Below are positions 50,201-60,239 of a stretch of 64,000 nucleotides of DNA, one piece after another. Position numbers and translations under genes: made by a program. Under the pieces are notes generated by a model. The model did not search any database and was not told the origin of the DNA. It was given only the letters and a program-made list of their open reading frames with translations. How positions within the stretch are numbered: position 1 is the first letter of the stretch; every line of letters starts with the position of its first letter. Source of the stretch: Sordaria brevicollis (taxonomy: Eukaryota > Ascomycota > Sordariomycetes > Sordariales > Sordariaceae). The stretch is from the NCBI GenBank assembly GCA_033439795.1, contig JAUTDP010000003.1:2418001-2482000 (forward strand), in the 5' to 3' direction.

Positions 50201-50610
50201 GGTTATAATTTAATATTTTACCGGGGGTCTCTCCTCGAAGAATTCGAAGAAGGGAAACCCCTATTTATATTTTAATATTTTATATATTTTAATAAGGGAA
50301 TAAATCGAATAAATAGTTAATAATTCTTTTAAATTTTTAAATATTATAGAGGCTTAATCTTTTCCGATATAGAAGTTTAAGTTTTTAAAATTTTATTTCT
50401 TATTTATATAAATAACCGCCCTCCCCTTTTATAAATAATTTACCCTAATATATTTATTATTTTATAAATAATAAATATTTTCGTTTAAATTTTTACCCGG
50501 TTTTTAAATTACTATAATATTATAAATCTTTTCCTATTCGAATAATAATTTCCTTCTTTCGTATAATTTCTTTACATTTTAATAAAATATTTTTAATTAA
50601 ATTATTAATT
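47265..50610 (-). pseudogene. LINE-X ORF2 (copy G)
   Basis: Endonuclease and RT remnant collinear with the other copies. The RT box reads FANN (about 48550-48567 on the minus strand). The endonuclease GDFN motif is retained at about 50190-50205 (gggga preceding ttttaa in reverse). The C-terminal end is at about 47270. The region 46985-47265 left of it is the start of the lost 3' part. Confidence 0.74.
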
Positions 50611-50619
50611 ACTTTATAA

Positions 50620-52310
50620 AGGAATATTTTTTAATTTTGCGGGCGGAGTAGGAATAGGAGTTTTTTCCTTTTAAATAGCCGGTTTAGTAGCGGCGATTAA
50701 ATTAGCGCTATTCTAAATACCCGAGTTTTAAAAATTTATAAATACGTTTATCGGGCCTTTAATTATTAATTTCGGTTTAATAAAGGATTTATTAATTTAT
50801 TTATAAGTATAATTTCTATTTCCGCTTTTAAATTCCTTTTTACGAATAATAATAATATAGGCGGTAAGGGGGGCGTTAGGGAAATCGATATTTTTATTAT
50901 CCTTTATTACCGTTAGTTTTAATATAATATTTTTTTAGGGTCTTTCCGGTATATAAAAGAATATAGCCTCTTAACGTACATTATAGTAACCTTCGTAACA
51001 ATTTTCTTAAAAAGGGGGTATATCTTCTTTTCGAAGGTATAATACCCGTACTTTTTATATAGAGTGTAAAAAATTAACGATTTATTTTTGTTAAATAGGT
51101 AATTCGCTTTTTTAAAGTAATTCCTATTATATTTATTTTTATTATAATATTTATAAACGTTAATATTATAATAGAACTTTTTTAAATATTTTACGCCCTA
51201 ATAAATAAAATATTATTAAATATTAACCGAAGAAGTAAACGATTTGTAAATATACATATTACTTTCTTATAGGAGGAATCCTTTATAGAAAGTTTTAATT
51301 ACTTTTATAATTGCAACCTCTATTATAAAAAATCCCTTATTTTCGTTAATTTTCTTTTTTTATAAATATATTTTAATAATAAAAGCGTTTAAATTCGCTT
51401 ATTATATTTTATAAATAATATTTTTTATTTTTATATATTTAGCGATAATTATTTAAGGGAACCCTTTAATAATTAACGTAATAATATTTAAAAATACGAA
51501 TACTTTTTTACTAAAAACCTTTTTAACCCAAATTTAATATTATTAATATTATTTATAAATAATATTATTAAATATAGTTTTATAATTTTTAATCGTAAAT
51601 AATTTTATAACGGTTTATATAATACTAAAAGTATTAATTTTTAAATCGCAAAGTATTTTCTCGATTTAAATTTTAATTTCTTCGTTCGTCCACTTCGAAT
51701 ATTAAATATTAATTATAATATTTTAAATAAAGAGGGTATAATTATAATTAATAAGGAGGGTTTTTAGAGGGAGGGTAATAGTCGTAATATATTAGAGGAT
51801 AAACCCGGTCTTAAGAAGAATATTCTTTATAATTCCGGCCTATATTTTCAACGCTTCTTTAATATTCTTTTATAATTCTTATAGAATTATTTTCTTTAAA
51901 TTATTAAAATCTTTCTTAATAATAATTTTATTATTATTAATTTTATTAATTTCGGGGCGCGTTACCCTACTTTTCTTCGCGAGGATTTTTATATATTTAT
52001 TAAATAATTTACGAATTTAATTATAATTTTCGAACGAAACGGCATTATAATCCGAAAATTTATTCGCTTCAATAATAAATTTCTTTATAATTTCGTCGTC
52101 CTTTTACGTTTTTTCCGAAGTCTTCGTAGCGTACGTTACGTTAGGGTCGTTATATATTAAAAATCCTACAAACGGGTTATAGACGTTATTTTCGAATTTA
52201 CGGTCGCCGCTATTAATTATTATCGGTAGTAATAATATATCGTCGTCGCTACGATCGTCGCGGGATATTATAAGGGACGTAAAAGACCTTTCTAAATCGA
52301 TTCCCGTTAT
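50620..52310 (-). pseudogene. LINE-X ORF1 (copy G)
   Basis: The DLGG-like segment is at about 52285-52305, with DDYSDDD-like acidic residues at about 52240-52260, where CpG-rich codons (cgtcgtcgc) survive. The poly(C) position holds gagggaggg (about 51769-51777), interrupted and short. The zinc region is near 51000-51170. Confidence 0.6.
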
Positions 52311-52395
52311 CGGTTTTCGTTTTGGAGCGCTCCTCGACTAGAAATCGGCGTTTCCGGTTCTAAAGCCTTTTTAAATTAATAAATAATATTTAAAT

Positions 52396-52409
52396 ACGAT
52401 AGGTATATA
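52396..52409 (+). repeat. Target-site duplication of LINE G, right copy
   Basis: Exact match to 39982-39995. The LINE B 3' UTR continues after it. Confidence 0.85.
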
Positions 52410-52583
52410 TTATTATCGTAGAACGTTAAATAAGCGGCGCGGATATATCCGCGCCGGGAAATATAACCGGGGTTTTTATCCGGGGCGTTTAACGCCTATG
52501 GTTTTATCCTACGGGGAACGAAGATGGACCCTATACCAAAATTAGCGCTATAAATAGATATAGCCAGGGAAAAAGACTATTAT
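52410..52583 (+). mobile_element. 3' terminal 174 bp of LINE B
   Basis: Contains the 8-bp stem ggcgcgga/tccgcgcc (52436-52443 and 52448-52455) and the ccggggtttttatccgggg block. It ends near ccagggaaaaagactatta, diverged from gggaataagaatctta of other copies. It is less RIP-affected than most of the window. Confidence 0.85.
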
Positions 52584-52597
52584 TAACGTTAATAAAA
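52584..52597 (+). repeat. Target-site duplication of LINE B, right copy
   Basis: Exact 14-bp match to 4574-4587. Sequence beyond it belongs to the pre-insertion locus. Confidence 0.85.
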
Positions 52598-53220
52598 TTT
52601 TTATTTAAGAAGAGGCGTTATATACGTATATTACGGTCGCTATTAAAAATTTCTTAATATATTTTAATACCGTTAAAGCGGTTTTTAAAACCGAATTTAA
52701 ATTCTTAAGCTTTAAAAAAATTATTAAAAATATTATAAGTATACCATCGAAAAGTAGGCGAAAATATAATATAATATTAATTATTCTATAGTGTACCGCT
52801 ATTAAAAAAATCGTTAATAAGGGGGTTTAAATTTTAATATAATTGGCTTTTAAGCGTTCCGTTATAAGTATTCCCGTATACGAATATTAATATTAGAAAG
52901 AAATTTAATTAACGCGCTTTATTTATAACGATCTTAGCTAATCGATTTAGTTTTTTACTAAAAAGCGTTTTTATAACGTAATTAAAGCGGAGGTAATTTA
53001 TATATATAGCGTTATTAAAAATATTAATTCCGAACGTTAAGAAGAAGAGGTTACGTAGTTTATAAATAACTTCCCTATATAAATTTTTATCTAAATAATT
53101 AATAAAACGTCGAAATTTCGTTTCGGAAATAATAAATTTTAGTAGAGGATAATTAATAAGAATATAATACTTCGGTAGGAAAACGATAATAAAAATACAA
53201 TTTTACTATTATATTCCGTT
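52598..53220 (+). pseudogene. Unrecognised ORF, fragment 2
   Basis: Continues fragment 1 (4470-4587) in frame across LINE B. Readable residues include EEALYTYITVAIKNFLIYF, NTVKAVFKTEFKFLSFKK, IPSKSRRKY and FTKKRFYNVIKAEVIY, then EEEVT.FINNFPI. Stops are largely CAA/CAG/TGG-derived. It is rich in Lys, Glu and aromatic residues, with no motif of a known transposase, helicase or enzyme that I can name. It is either a RIP-inactivated duplicated gene or part of another, unidentified element. Confidence 0.45.
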
Positions 53221-53634
53221 ACGTAGAAATATTAAAAAAAATAAAATTTAAGGTTTAAATATTATAATTATATAGCCTATAAATTAAAACCGTAAGAAGA
53301 AACCGTAGGAACGTATTATGGTTTATATATAGGATTCGTAAAAAGAGATTGTAGGAACGTATTATAATCTATACGTAGGATTCGGGCTAGGTTTAAACGA
53401 GCCGTTAATTACGCTATATTCTTTTAAAGCTTCGCTTAATTTTTCTTAATATTAGGCTTAAAATCCTATTAAATTTAAAGTTTAATTTATACGGGTATTT
53501 AGCGTAGAAATTTTAAATATTATTTATATTAATTTAAAAATTTTTTACGGGGCGTTAATTAGGCGGGTAAGGGCGGGGTTATTTAATTGTGTAAAATAAT
53601 TTACTTTCTAAAGATTATATAAAATTAAAAATAT
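53221..53634 (+). other. Stretch between the two halves of the unrecognised ORF, with a 46-bp direct repeat
   Basis: No frame stays coherent here. It includes a 46-bp tandem duplication (53293-53384). The frame before it is offset by one base from the frame after it, so an intron or an indel may lie here. Confidence 0.4.
53293..53384 (+). repeat. 46-bp tandem direct repeat, two units
   Basis: Units 53293-53338 and 53339-53384 have equal length and share gtaggaacgtattat and taggattcg. Their differences are all C/T or G/A. The period is not a multiple of three. Confidence 0.75.
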
Positions 53635-54545
53635 ATTCGAAGTATTATTTTTCCTTATTAAATATCGTTTTCAAAACGATAACGCCTTTAATTTATTAAT
53701 TAAAAATTTTATTAAAAGTTTCCTAATTGGGTAAATTTTCTTAATAAAATTAAACGAAAGAAGTATAGAAAACGGGGAAGATTTTATATATTATATTTAT
53801 AATAAGGGCAATTACCCAGCGGTATACCTTTTTAATAACGAATAGGCCTCTTTATTTATCGGTTAATTTAAGGGATAAGCGGCCTTAATCTTAATATTTA
53901 ATATTAATGTAAATTTTATTTCTAATTACGTATTTTAGGGTATTTAATTTATAAACGTTAATATAATATTTTTATTTCTTTTAAATTTCCTTTATAAATA
54001 AACGGGCCTTAATAATAATATAATTTACGTATTCTTTAATTACCCGAACGTCGAATAATTTTTAATATTATATTAATAATGTAAAAATATTATAGCGCTA
54101 AAGGGGTTCGGTATTTATTTTTAGGTATTAATTATAATTAATAAAGAATAAAGAGAGGTTTATAATTTTCAAAACGTAATTATTCGCTACGAATTCGGTA
54201 AGGGGTAATTAAATAAATTAATCGTTTTAATAATAAAAATAGAAAGCGTATAAATATTATTTAATATAAGCGTTTATAATTTCCGTTTGATTATTAATTT
54301 TTAAATAGGCGGATAAGGAAAATTTTTATTAAACGTTAAAGAATTAATAAAATTCCCGTTGGAAAGTAATAATAAATTAAAAGTTGTAGTTAAATATAAT
54401 AGAATTAAAAGTATTATATAAGTAGTAAATTTCGCGGAGGAAAGCGTTAACGATTTCCTTAACGGTTAAATTATAAATAGGGACGTAATACCGTATTTTC
54501 AATAAGCGGTTAATAATTATTATAATATATTTTTCTTAACCGAAA
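53635..54545 (+). pseudogene. Unrecognised ORF, fragment 3
   Basis: One frame of about 300 codons. It reads EVLFFLIKYRFQNDNAFNLL, ENGEDFIYYIYNKGNYPAVY, LFNNE.ASLFIG.FKG, VYNFQNVIIRYEFGKG and VVNFAEESVNDFLNG, and runs into LINE H, which truncates it. Nonsense codons are again RIP-type. With fragments 1 and 2 it suggests a protein above 600 residues. The remaining C-terminus would lie beyond the right edge. I do not recognise the family. Confidence 0.48.
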
Positions 54546-54599
54546 AAACTACTTTGGAACCGGAAACGCCGATTTCTAATCGAAGAGCGCTCTAAAACG

Positions 54600-56290
54600 A
54601 AAACTAATAACGGGAATCGATTTAAAAGGGTCTTTTATATCCTTTACAATATTTTGCGACGATTATAATAACGACGATATATTATTACTACCGATAATAA
54701 TTAATAACGGTAATTGTAAATTCGAAAATAGCGTTTACAACCCGCTCGTAAAATTTTTAATATATAATAACCTTAACGTAATGTACGTTGTAAAGACTTT
54801 AGAAAAAACGTAAGAGGATAATAAAATTATAAAGAAATTTATCGTTAAAGTGAATAAATCTTCGGATTATAACGCCGTTTCGTTCGAAAATTATAATTAA
54901 ATTCGTAAATTATTTAATAAATATACGAAAATCTTCGCAAAGAAAAGTAGAATAATGCGCCTTAAAATTAGTAAAATTAATAATAACTAAATTATTATTA
55001 AAAAAGATTTTAACAATTTAAAGAAAATAATTTTATAAGAATTATAAAAAAATATTGAAGAGGCGTCGAAAATATAGGCTAAAATTATAAAGGACAATCT
55101 TCTTAAAATTAAATCTATTTTTTAATATATTATAATTATTACCCCCTCCCCGAAAATATTCTTTATTAATTATAATTATACCCTTTTTATTCGAAATATT
55201 ATAATTGATATTTAATCTTCAAAATAAACGAACGAAAAAATTAAAATTTAAATCGAAAAAATATTTCGTAATTTAAGGACCGGTATTTTTAATATTGTAT
55301 AAACCGTTACGAAATTATTTACAACCGGAGATTATAGAATTATATTTAATAATATTATATACGAATAATATTAATAATATTAAATTTAGGCTAAAAAAGT
55401 CTTTAGCGAAAAAGCGTTCGTATTTTTAAATATTATTATATTAATTACTAAAAGGTTCCTTTAAACGAATATCGCCGAATATATAAAAATAAAAGATATT
55501 ATTTATAAAATATAATAAACGAACTTAATTATTTTTATTATTAAAATACGCTCGTAAAAGAAAAGAATTAACGAAAATAAAAGATTCTTTATAATAAAGG
55601 TTATAATTATAAAAATAGTTAAAACTTTTCATAAAGGATTCCTCTTTTAAAAAAGCGGTACGTATATTTACGAATTATTTACTTCTTCGGCTAATATTTA
55701 ATAATATTTTATTTATTAAGGCGTAAAATATTTAAGGAAATTCTATTATAATATTAATATTTATAAATATTATAATAAAAATAAATATAATAAAGACCGC
55801 TTTAAAAAAGCAAATTATTTATTTAATAAAAATAAATTATTAATCTTCTATATTCTATATAAAAAGTACGGATATTACGCTTTCGAAAAAAAAATATACC
55901 CTATTTTTAAAAAAACTATTGTAAAGGCTACTATAAAATATATTAAAAAATTATATTCTTTTATATATTAAAAAAATTTTAAAAAAAATATTATATTAAA
56001 ATTAATAATAATAAAAGATAATAGGGATATTAATTTCCTTAATACCCTTTTTATTACCCGTATTATTATTAATCGTAAAAAAGAATTTAAAAGTAAAAAT
56101 AGAGGCCGTACTTATAAACGAATTAACGGACCTTTTATTAAACCGAAATTAACGGTTAAAAGCCTAATAAACGTATTTACGAATTTTTAAAGCTTAAGTA
56201 TTCAAAATAGCGCCGGCTTAATCGCTATTACTAAACCGGCTACTTAAAAGGAAAAAACTCCTATTCCTACTCTACTTATAAGGTTAAAAA
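54600..56290 (+). pseudogene. LINE-X ORF1 (copy H)
   Basis: Begins with the DLGG-like segment (as IGIDLKGSF) and DDYNNDD, then KFENSVYNPL (54720-54755). The poly(C) position holds acccccTcccc (about 55141-55150). The zinc region is at about 55790-55930 (YKKYGYYAFEKK). It is followed by the basic stretch KKEFKSKNRGRTYK (about 56078-56118). Stops are frequent. Confidence 0.66.
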
Positions 56291-56299
56291 ATATTCCCT

Positions 56300-57469
56300 T
56301 ATAAAATAATTAATAATTTAATTAAAAATATTCTATTAAAATATAAAGAAATCGTACGAAAGAGGGAAATTACTATTCGAATAAAAGGAAATTTATAATA
56401 TCGTAGCGATTTAAGAACCGGATAGGAATTTAAATAAAAATATTTATCGTTTATAGGGCGGTAAATATATTAGGGTAAATTATTTAGAAAAAGGGAAAGC
56501 GGTTATTTATATAAATAAAAAATAGAATTTTAAAGATTTAAATTTCCGTATTAAAAAAGATTAAACCTCCGTAACGTTTAAGAATTTAAAGGAGCTATTA
56601 ATTATTTATTCGATTTATTCCCCTATTAAAATATATAAAATATTAGAATACGAATAAAAATTTCCCCTCTTTAAATTCCTCGAAAAAAAAACCCTTAATA
56701 AAATATTAAATTATAATTATCGGGGACTTTAATTTTTATTATCCCGATTAAAATTTAGAGAATAAAATTAACCTAAAAGCCGAAAAACTCTTTATATAAA
56801 TATAATAATAAAATATATAATTTATTATTTTTAAAGGGGAATCGACTTATATAAGTAATATAATATAGGAAAAGAAAAATAAAATAATCGATTACGTATA
56901 AATAATATTAAAAATCGAAACCGAATATTAAGGGGCGTAATAGTACGAATAAACCGGTTCGGATTATTATTTTTAAAAAATTTAGGTTTATATTAAAAGA
57001 AAAATTAAAAAAGCGGAAATAAAAAAAAATTATAATTAGAATTTAATAAATATAAAAAAGGTACGAAAGGCGGCGTTATAATAAATTTCGGTCCCGGTAA
57101 AAATTAATACGAAAAAGGAATTAGAATTTATATTCAATAAATTTAATAGAGAATTTATAAATATAGTAGAGGAATTCGTCCTATATTAGAAAAAAAATCG
57201 AAAGAAAAAAATAAAATAATAAACGTTAAAATATAAAATAATAATAAAAAATACGAAGCGGAAATAGTAGAAATAATATAAGGAAAGGATATTTTCGAAT
57301 TAAGTAGAATTTATAGAAATATCGATAAAAAAAAGAAAATTTAATATAAAAATTTAATAAATAATATAACGAAAAGGCGTTGAAAAGGCGTCGTAAAATT
57401 TAAATAAATTTTAAACCTTTAAAAAATAAATTTATACCCGAAGTTATTTATTAATAAACCCGCCTAAAT
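56300..57469 (+). pseudogene. LINE-X ORF2 N-terminal part (copy H)
   Basis: AP-endonuclease remnant with IIGDFN intact (about 56715-56732). It is followed by YLKGESTYISNI-like residues, a segment equivalent to the TTIDYI motif near 56888, and TGSDYYF (about 56955-56975), the SDHLPI equivalent. It is cut by Gypsy-2 before the RT core. It is the best endonuclease match in the window but still carries stops. Confidence 0.75.
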
Positions 57470-57712
57470 TATCACGGCGCTAGCGGACAGGGTACTTGAT
57501 AGCATTTGATCCGATTGTTACTTAGGCGGTCACTTAATAAAGGTTGACCGCACCAGCGCACGTGACAGCGTGTCGCTCCCGCCTAGGTATAAAACCCTGG
57601 CGCGGGGCGCGCCCTTTGCCTATTTCTTCTTTTCTTCTTCATTTTGTAATTCTTTCATAAATTTGGAATTAATATATTAAATTTATCTCTCGTAACTACG
57701 TTGCTCGTAATA
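57470..57712 (+). mobile_element. Gypsy-2 5' LTR
   Basis: It starts tatcacggcgctagcgg (TGTCACGG before RIP) and probably ends at cgtaata (ACA to ATA), about 243 bp. The end is inferred, as only one LTR is in the window. The first 190 bases are GC-rich and rich in CA and TG, unlike everything around them. An inverted repeat gcggtca/tgaccgc lies at 57526-57532 and 57545-57551. The five bases before it (taaat, 57465-57469) would be the target copy. Confidence 0.7.
57588..57594 (+). promoter_or_regulatory. TATA box in the Gypsy-2 LTR
   Basis: tataaaa, followed by a GC-rich stretch and a C/T-rich run (about 57620-57655) of the kind found at fungal transcription starts. It is the only well-formed core promoter I see in the window. 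Confidence 0.5.
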
Positions 57713-57830
57713 ATTATAAGATTAATTTCATTATATTAGGGAGGTATTTAAATATTTTAATTTATTTACCGATTGAAAAAATTGCTATAGCGTATTATTA
57801 TAATTAATTACAATAGTATATATACCCCCG
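57713..57830 (+). other. Gypsy-2 leader between LTR and gag
   Basis: AT-rich, beginning attataagattaatttc, where the primer-binding site should be. I cannot match it to a tRNA by eye, partly because RIP has altered it. gggagg at about 57740 is the only purine run. Confidence 0.35.
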
Positions 57831-60217
57831 ACGAAAAAGCTACGGTTAAATCCGCCCAATCTAAGATAATTACTATTAAGAGCGTTTAAACTAACGAAGT
57901 TTAAAAGAAAAACCTATCCGATAAATTCGCCCTCGAATAAATTAAATTCAATATTACTAAGGTGCCCGTTATTCCCAATATTATTATTTAATAAAACGAC
58001 GCCTTTAAACGTCGTTCGTTTAATATTATTACAATCGGCGCCTCCTTTAAAGAGAAATAGGACGCTTAATTTCGTAATTTTAATAAATTTAATTTAAAAG
58101 CTTATAGTATATTAGAAAATATTAACGAAGCCTATACGTTCTTTAATTAGGAAATTATTAATTAAATCTCCGATATTTATTATATATTTAGTACGGATAA
58201 TTTAATTAATTTCTTATATACAAAGATGGATATAATCGTTAAATATTATATTTAGTAAAATAACGGATATTTATCCTTCGCTTTTAAACTTTTAACGACC
58301 GCCGGTTTAGAATATTAGAACGAAGCCGAGGATAATATAATACTAATAGACTTTAAATAATTCCGTACTATTTAAGACGAAAAGGGTATATAAATTTTAT
58401 TTTAAGAAATTAAAATCCGTACTATTTTAATTAAAATTATTCTATTTTAATAACGTAATTATTAAATTATTATTATTAATTTAAATATTAATTTAAAGAC
58501 CTTATATAATTACGCCGCCGATTTATTTAAATATTAAAAGGGTGCCGAAATCGAGAATAATAACCTTTATAAAAAATTTAAGAAAAAAATTAAAGAGAAT
58601 AATTTCTTATTTAAATAATTTAAGGATAATCGTAAAGAAGATCCTAATTTTGATAACGAAAAGGACTTTGAGAATATTGCCCGTCTACGCTACGAAAACT
58701 CTGTATTATGCGAAAAGAATATCGAATTCTACAATAAAATTACTAAATTACGTTTAATTCTCGCTAAATAAAATAAAACCCCGTCCGATAATAATTAGAA
58801 TAATACCCCATTTAACGAAGATTTTTATAACGATTTATCCGGCGATAAAAATAATACCCCGTTTAACGACGGTTACACGGATTACAAAAGTACTAACGTT
58901 TAAAGTATTTTATATAAATAGAAGGATAATTCCTTTATTAAAAATTATCCTTCTTACCCTCGCTTCTTTATTAAATAAAACGAGGTTTATCGGGATTTAA
59001 TTAAAAAAGATAAAGAATTCGCTAAAATTAACGATAATTTAATAATTATAAAAATATAAGTGGAAGAATTGGGAAGAACCGTTACTGTTCGAAATAGGGA
59101 CGTTACCGACCTATATATTATAATTACCGTTTTAATTAAAGAAAATATCGACTTCTATAAAGAGAATATTAATTTCCGAAAAAAAAAAGTCGCCTTTTTA
59201 ACCCCCGAAAACTTTAAATATTATAATTATACCAATTGCAACGAGGATAATAATAATAGAAGACATTATAAAGAAATACTTACTACCGATTTCTCTATTA
59301 TTAATTATAAATACTTATTAATTAAAGAAAAGGACTTACCCTACTTTTATAATAAAAAAGATAAAAATACTATTATTTTTAACGTTTAATACCGTTATAT
59401 TTTTAATAAATTTAAATTTAACGCCGATTATTTCTTTAATAACGAAGTTAAGAAGATATATATCGAAAATTATACCGCTAATAAGGTTACCTAAGACTTT
59501 AAACTTTACTTCGTTAATAAACCCTATAATATTAAAATTTCCGACGAATTATTTATTTATTTACGCGCCGAATATTACGATTACAATCGAAAAGAAAAAA
59601 TTATTTATAAATTTAACGATTTAAAATTCGAAATAAGCGGAGATTTCTAGGAATTTTATAATAAATTTGTACGTTTAGCCGGGGAATACGGCCGCCCTCC
59701 CAATTTATAAAAATAGGAATTTAATTAGAAATTTCCTAGTAATATTTAGAACGCCCTCCTTTAAAGATATAGGTAAAAAGATATTATATTTAATTAATAC
59801 GCTTTAATAGCTAAAAAAGCGGTGGAAATTAATTAATATATCTTTTAGAATAATAAGGTTAAAAAAAATAATAAAAATAAGGATAAGAATACCTCTTCCT
59901 CTTTTATTACGAATTTATTTAATAAGGTTAGGGGTTCTAATAATTCTAATAAGAATTCTAGTAATATTATTAATAATAGTATTAATACCGGTAATAATAA
60001 CCGAAGTAATTTCCAACGCGCCCCCGATATAAGCCGTAAAGAAGCTTGTAAATTATTCGAAGAGAATAAGTATTTTATATATAAAGAAATTAAATATCGT
60101 TTCTACAATTGCCTTAACCGCCGTAATAGCAATTTTAACCGTATTAATAAATTCGTCGACTATTATAATTATAAAAATAAAGAGGACGATAAACCGGCCG
60201 ATAAAGCGGAAAATTAA
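57831..60217 (+). pseudogene. Gypsy-2 gag remnant
   Basis: Reads TPDEKATVKSAQSKITTIKS from 57831, shifts frame once near 58440-58500, then stays in one frame to the stop at 60215. The longest open part is 59060-59389 (109 codons). The capsid region includes ISGDF.EFYNKFVRLAGEYGRPP (about 59634-59710) and KKAVEIN.YIF. An Asn/Ser-rich linker follows (about 59930-60010). The zinc knuckle is at about 60069-60110: YFIYKEIKYRFYNC, exactly C-x2-C-x4-H-x4-C with three of four ligands changed to Tyr. Gag would assemble particles around element RNA. Confidence 0.82.
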
Positions 60218-60239
60218 TTACTCTAGGAATATTAAATTC

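Larger units (their letters stand above)
39996..52395 (-). mobile_element. LINE-X composite G with internal copy F
   Basis: A single insertion into LINE B bounded by 14-bp target copies, but 12.4 kb long. A complete LINE (F, 39996-46968) is followed by a second LINE (G, from about 46985) that lacks its 3' 1.6 kb and ends with a normal 5' end at about 52372. About 25 bases of filler lie before the right target copy. The simplest history is that F was inserted into G, followed by recombination between the two direct 3' arms that removed one of them. Confidence 0.75.
4588..52583 (+). mobile_element. LINE-X copy B, outermost nested LINE (four segments)
   Basis: B is a full-length plus-strand LINE broken into 4588-7856, 29514-31450, 38446-39995 and 52410-52583 by insertion of LINE C, LINE E and LINE G/F. 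The four segments sum to about 6.93 kb, matching uninterrupted copies D (6.97 kb) and E (6.98 kb). Exact 14-bp flanks (4574-4587, 52584-52597) mark its own insertion into the unrecognised ORF. It must be the oldest LINE of this nest. The 3' end lacks poly(A) and has the GC-rich hairpin region. Confidence 0.9.
54546..57469 (+). mobile_element. LINE-X copy H, 5' 2.9 kb, cut by Gypsy-2
   Basis: Starts with aactactttggaaccggaaacgcc and is collinear with copies B and C through ORF1 and most of the endonuclease region. It stops at 57469 where the Gypsy-2 LTR begins. The rest presumably lies beyond Gypsy-2, outside the window. It is inserted into the unrecognised ORF. Confidence 0.88.

Noticed and set aside
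58542..58757. 71-codon frame in Gypsy-2
   Set aside because: Overlaps gag in another frame; the gag frame carries the meaningful residues (DPNFDNEKDFENIARLRYEN).
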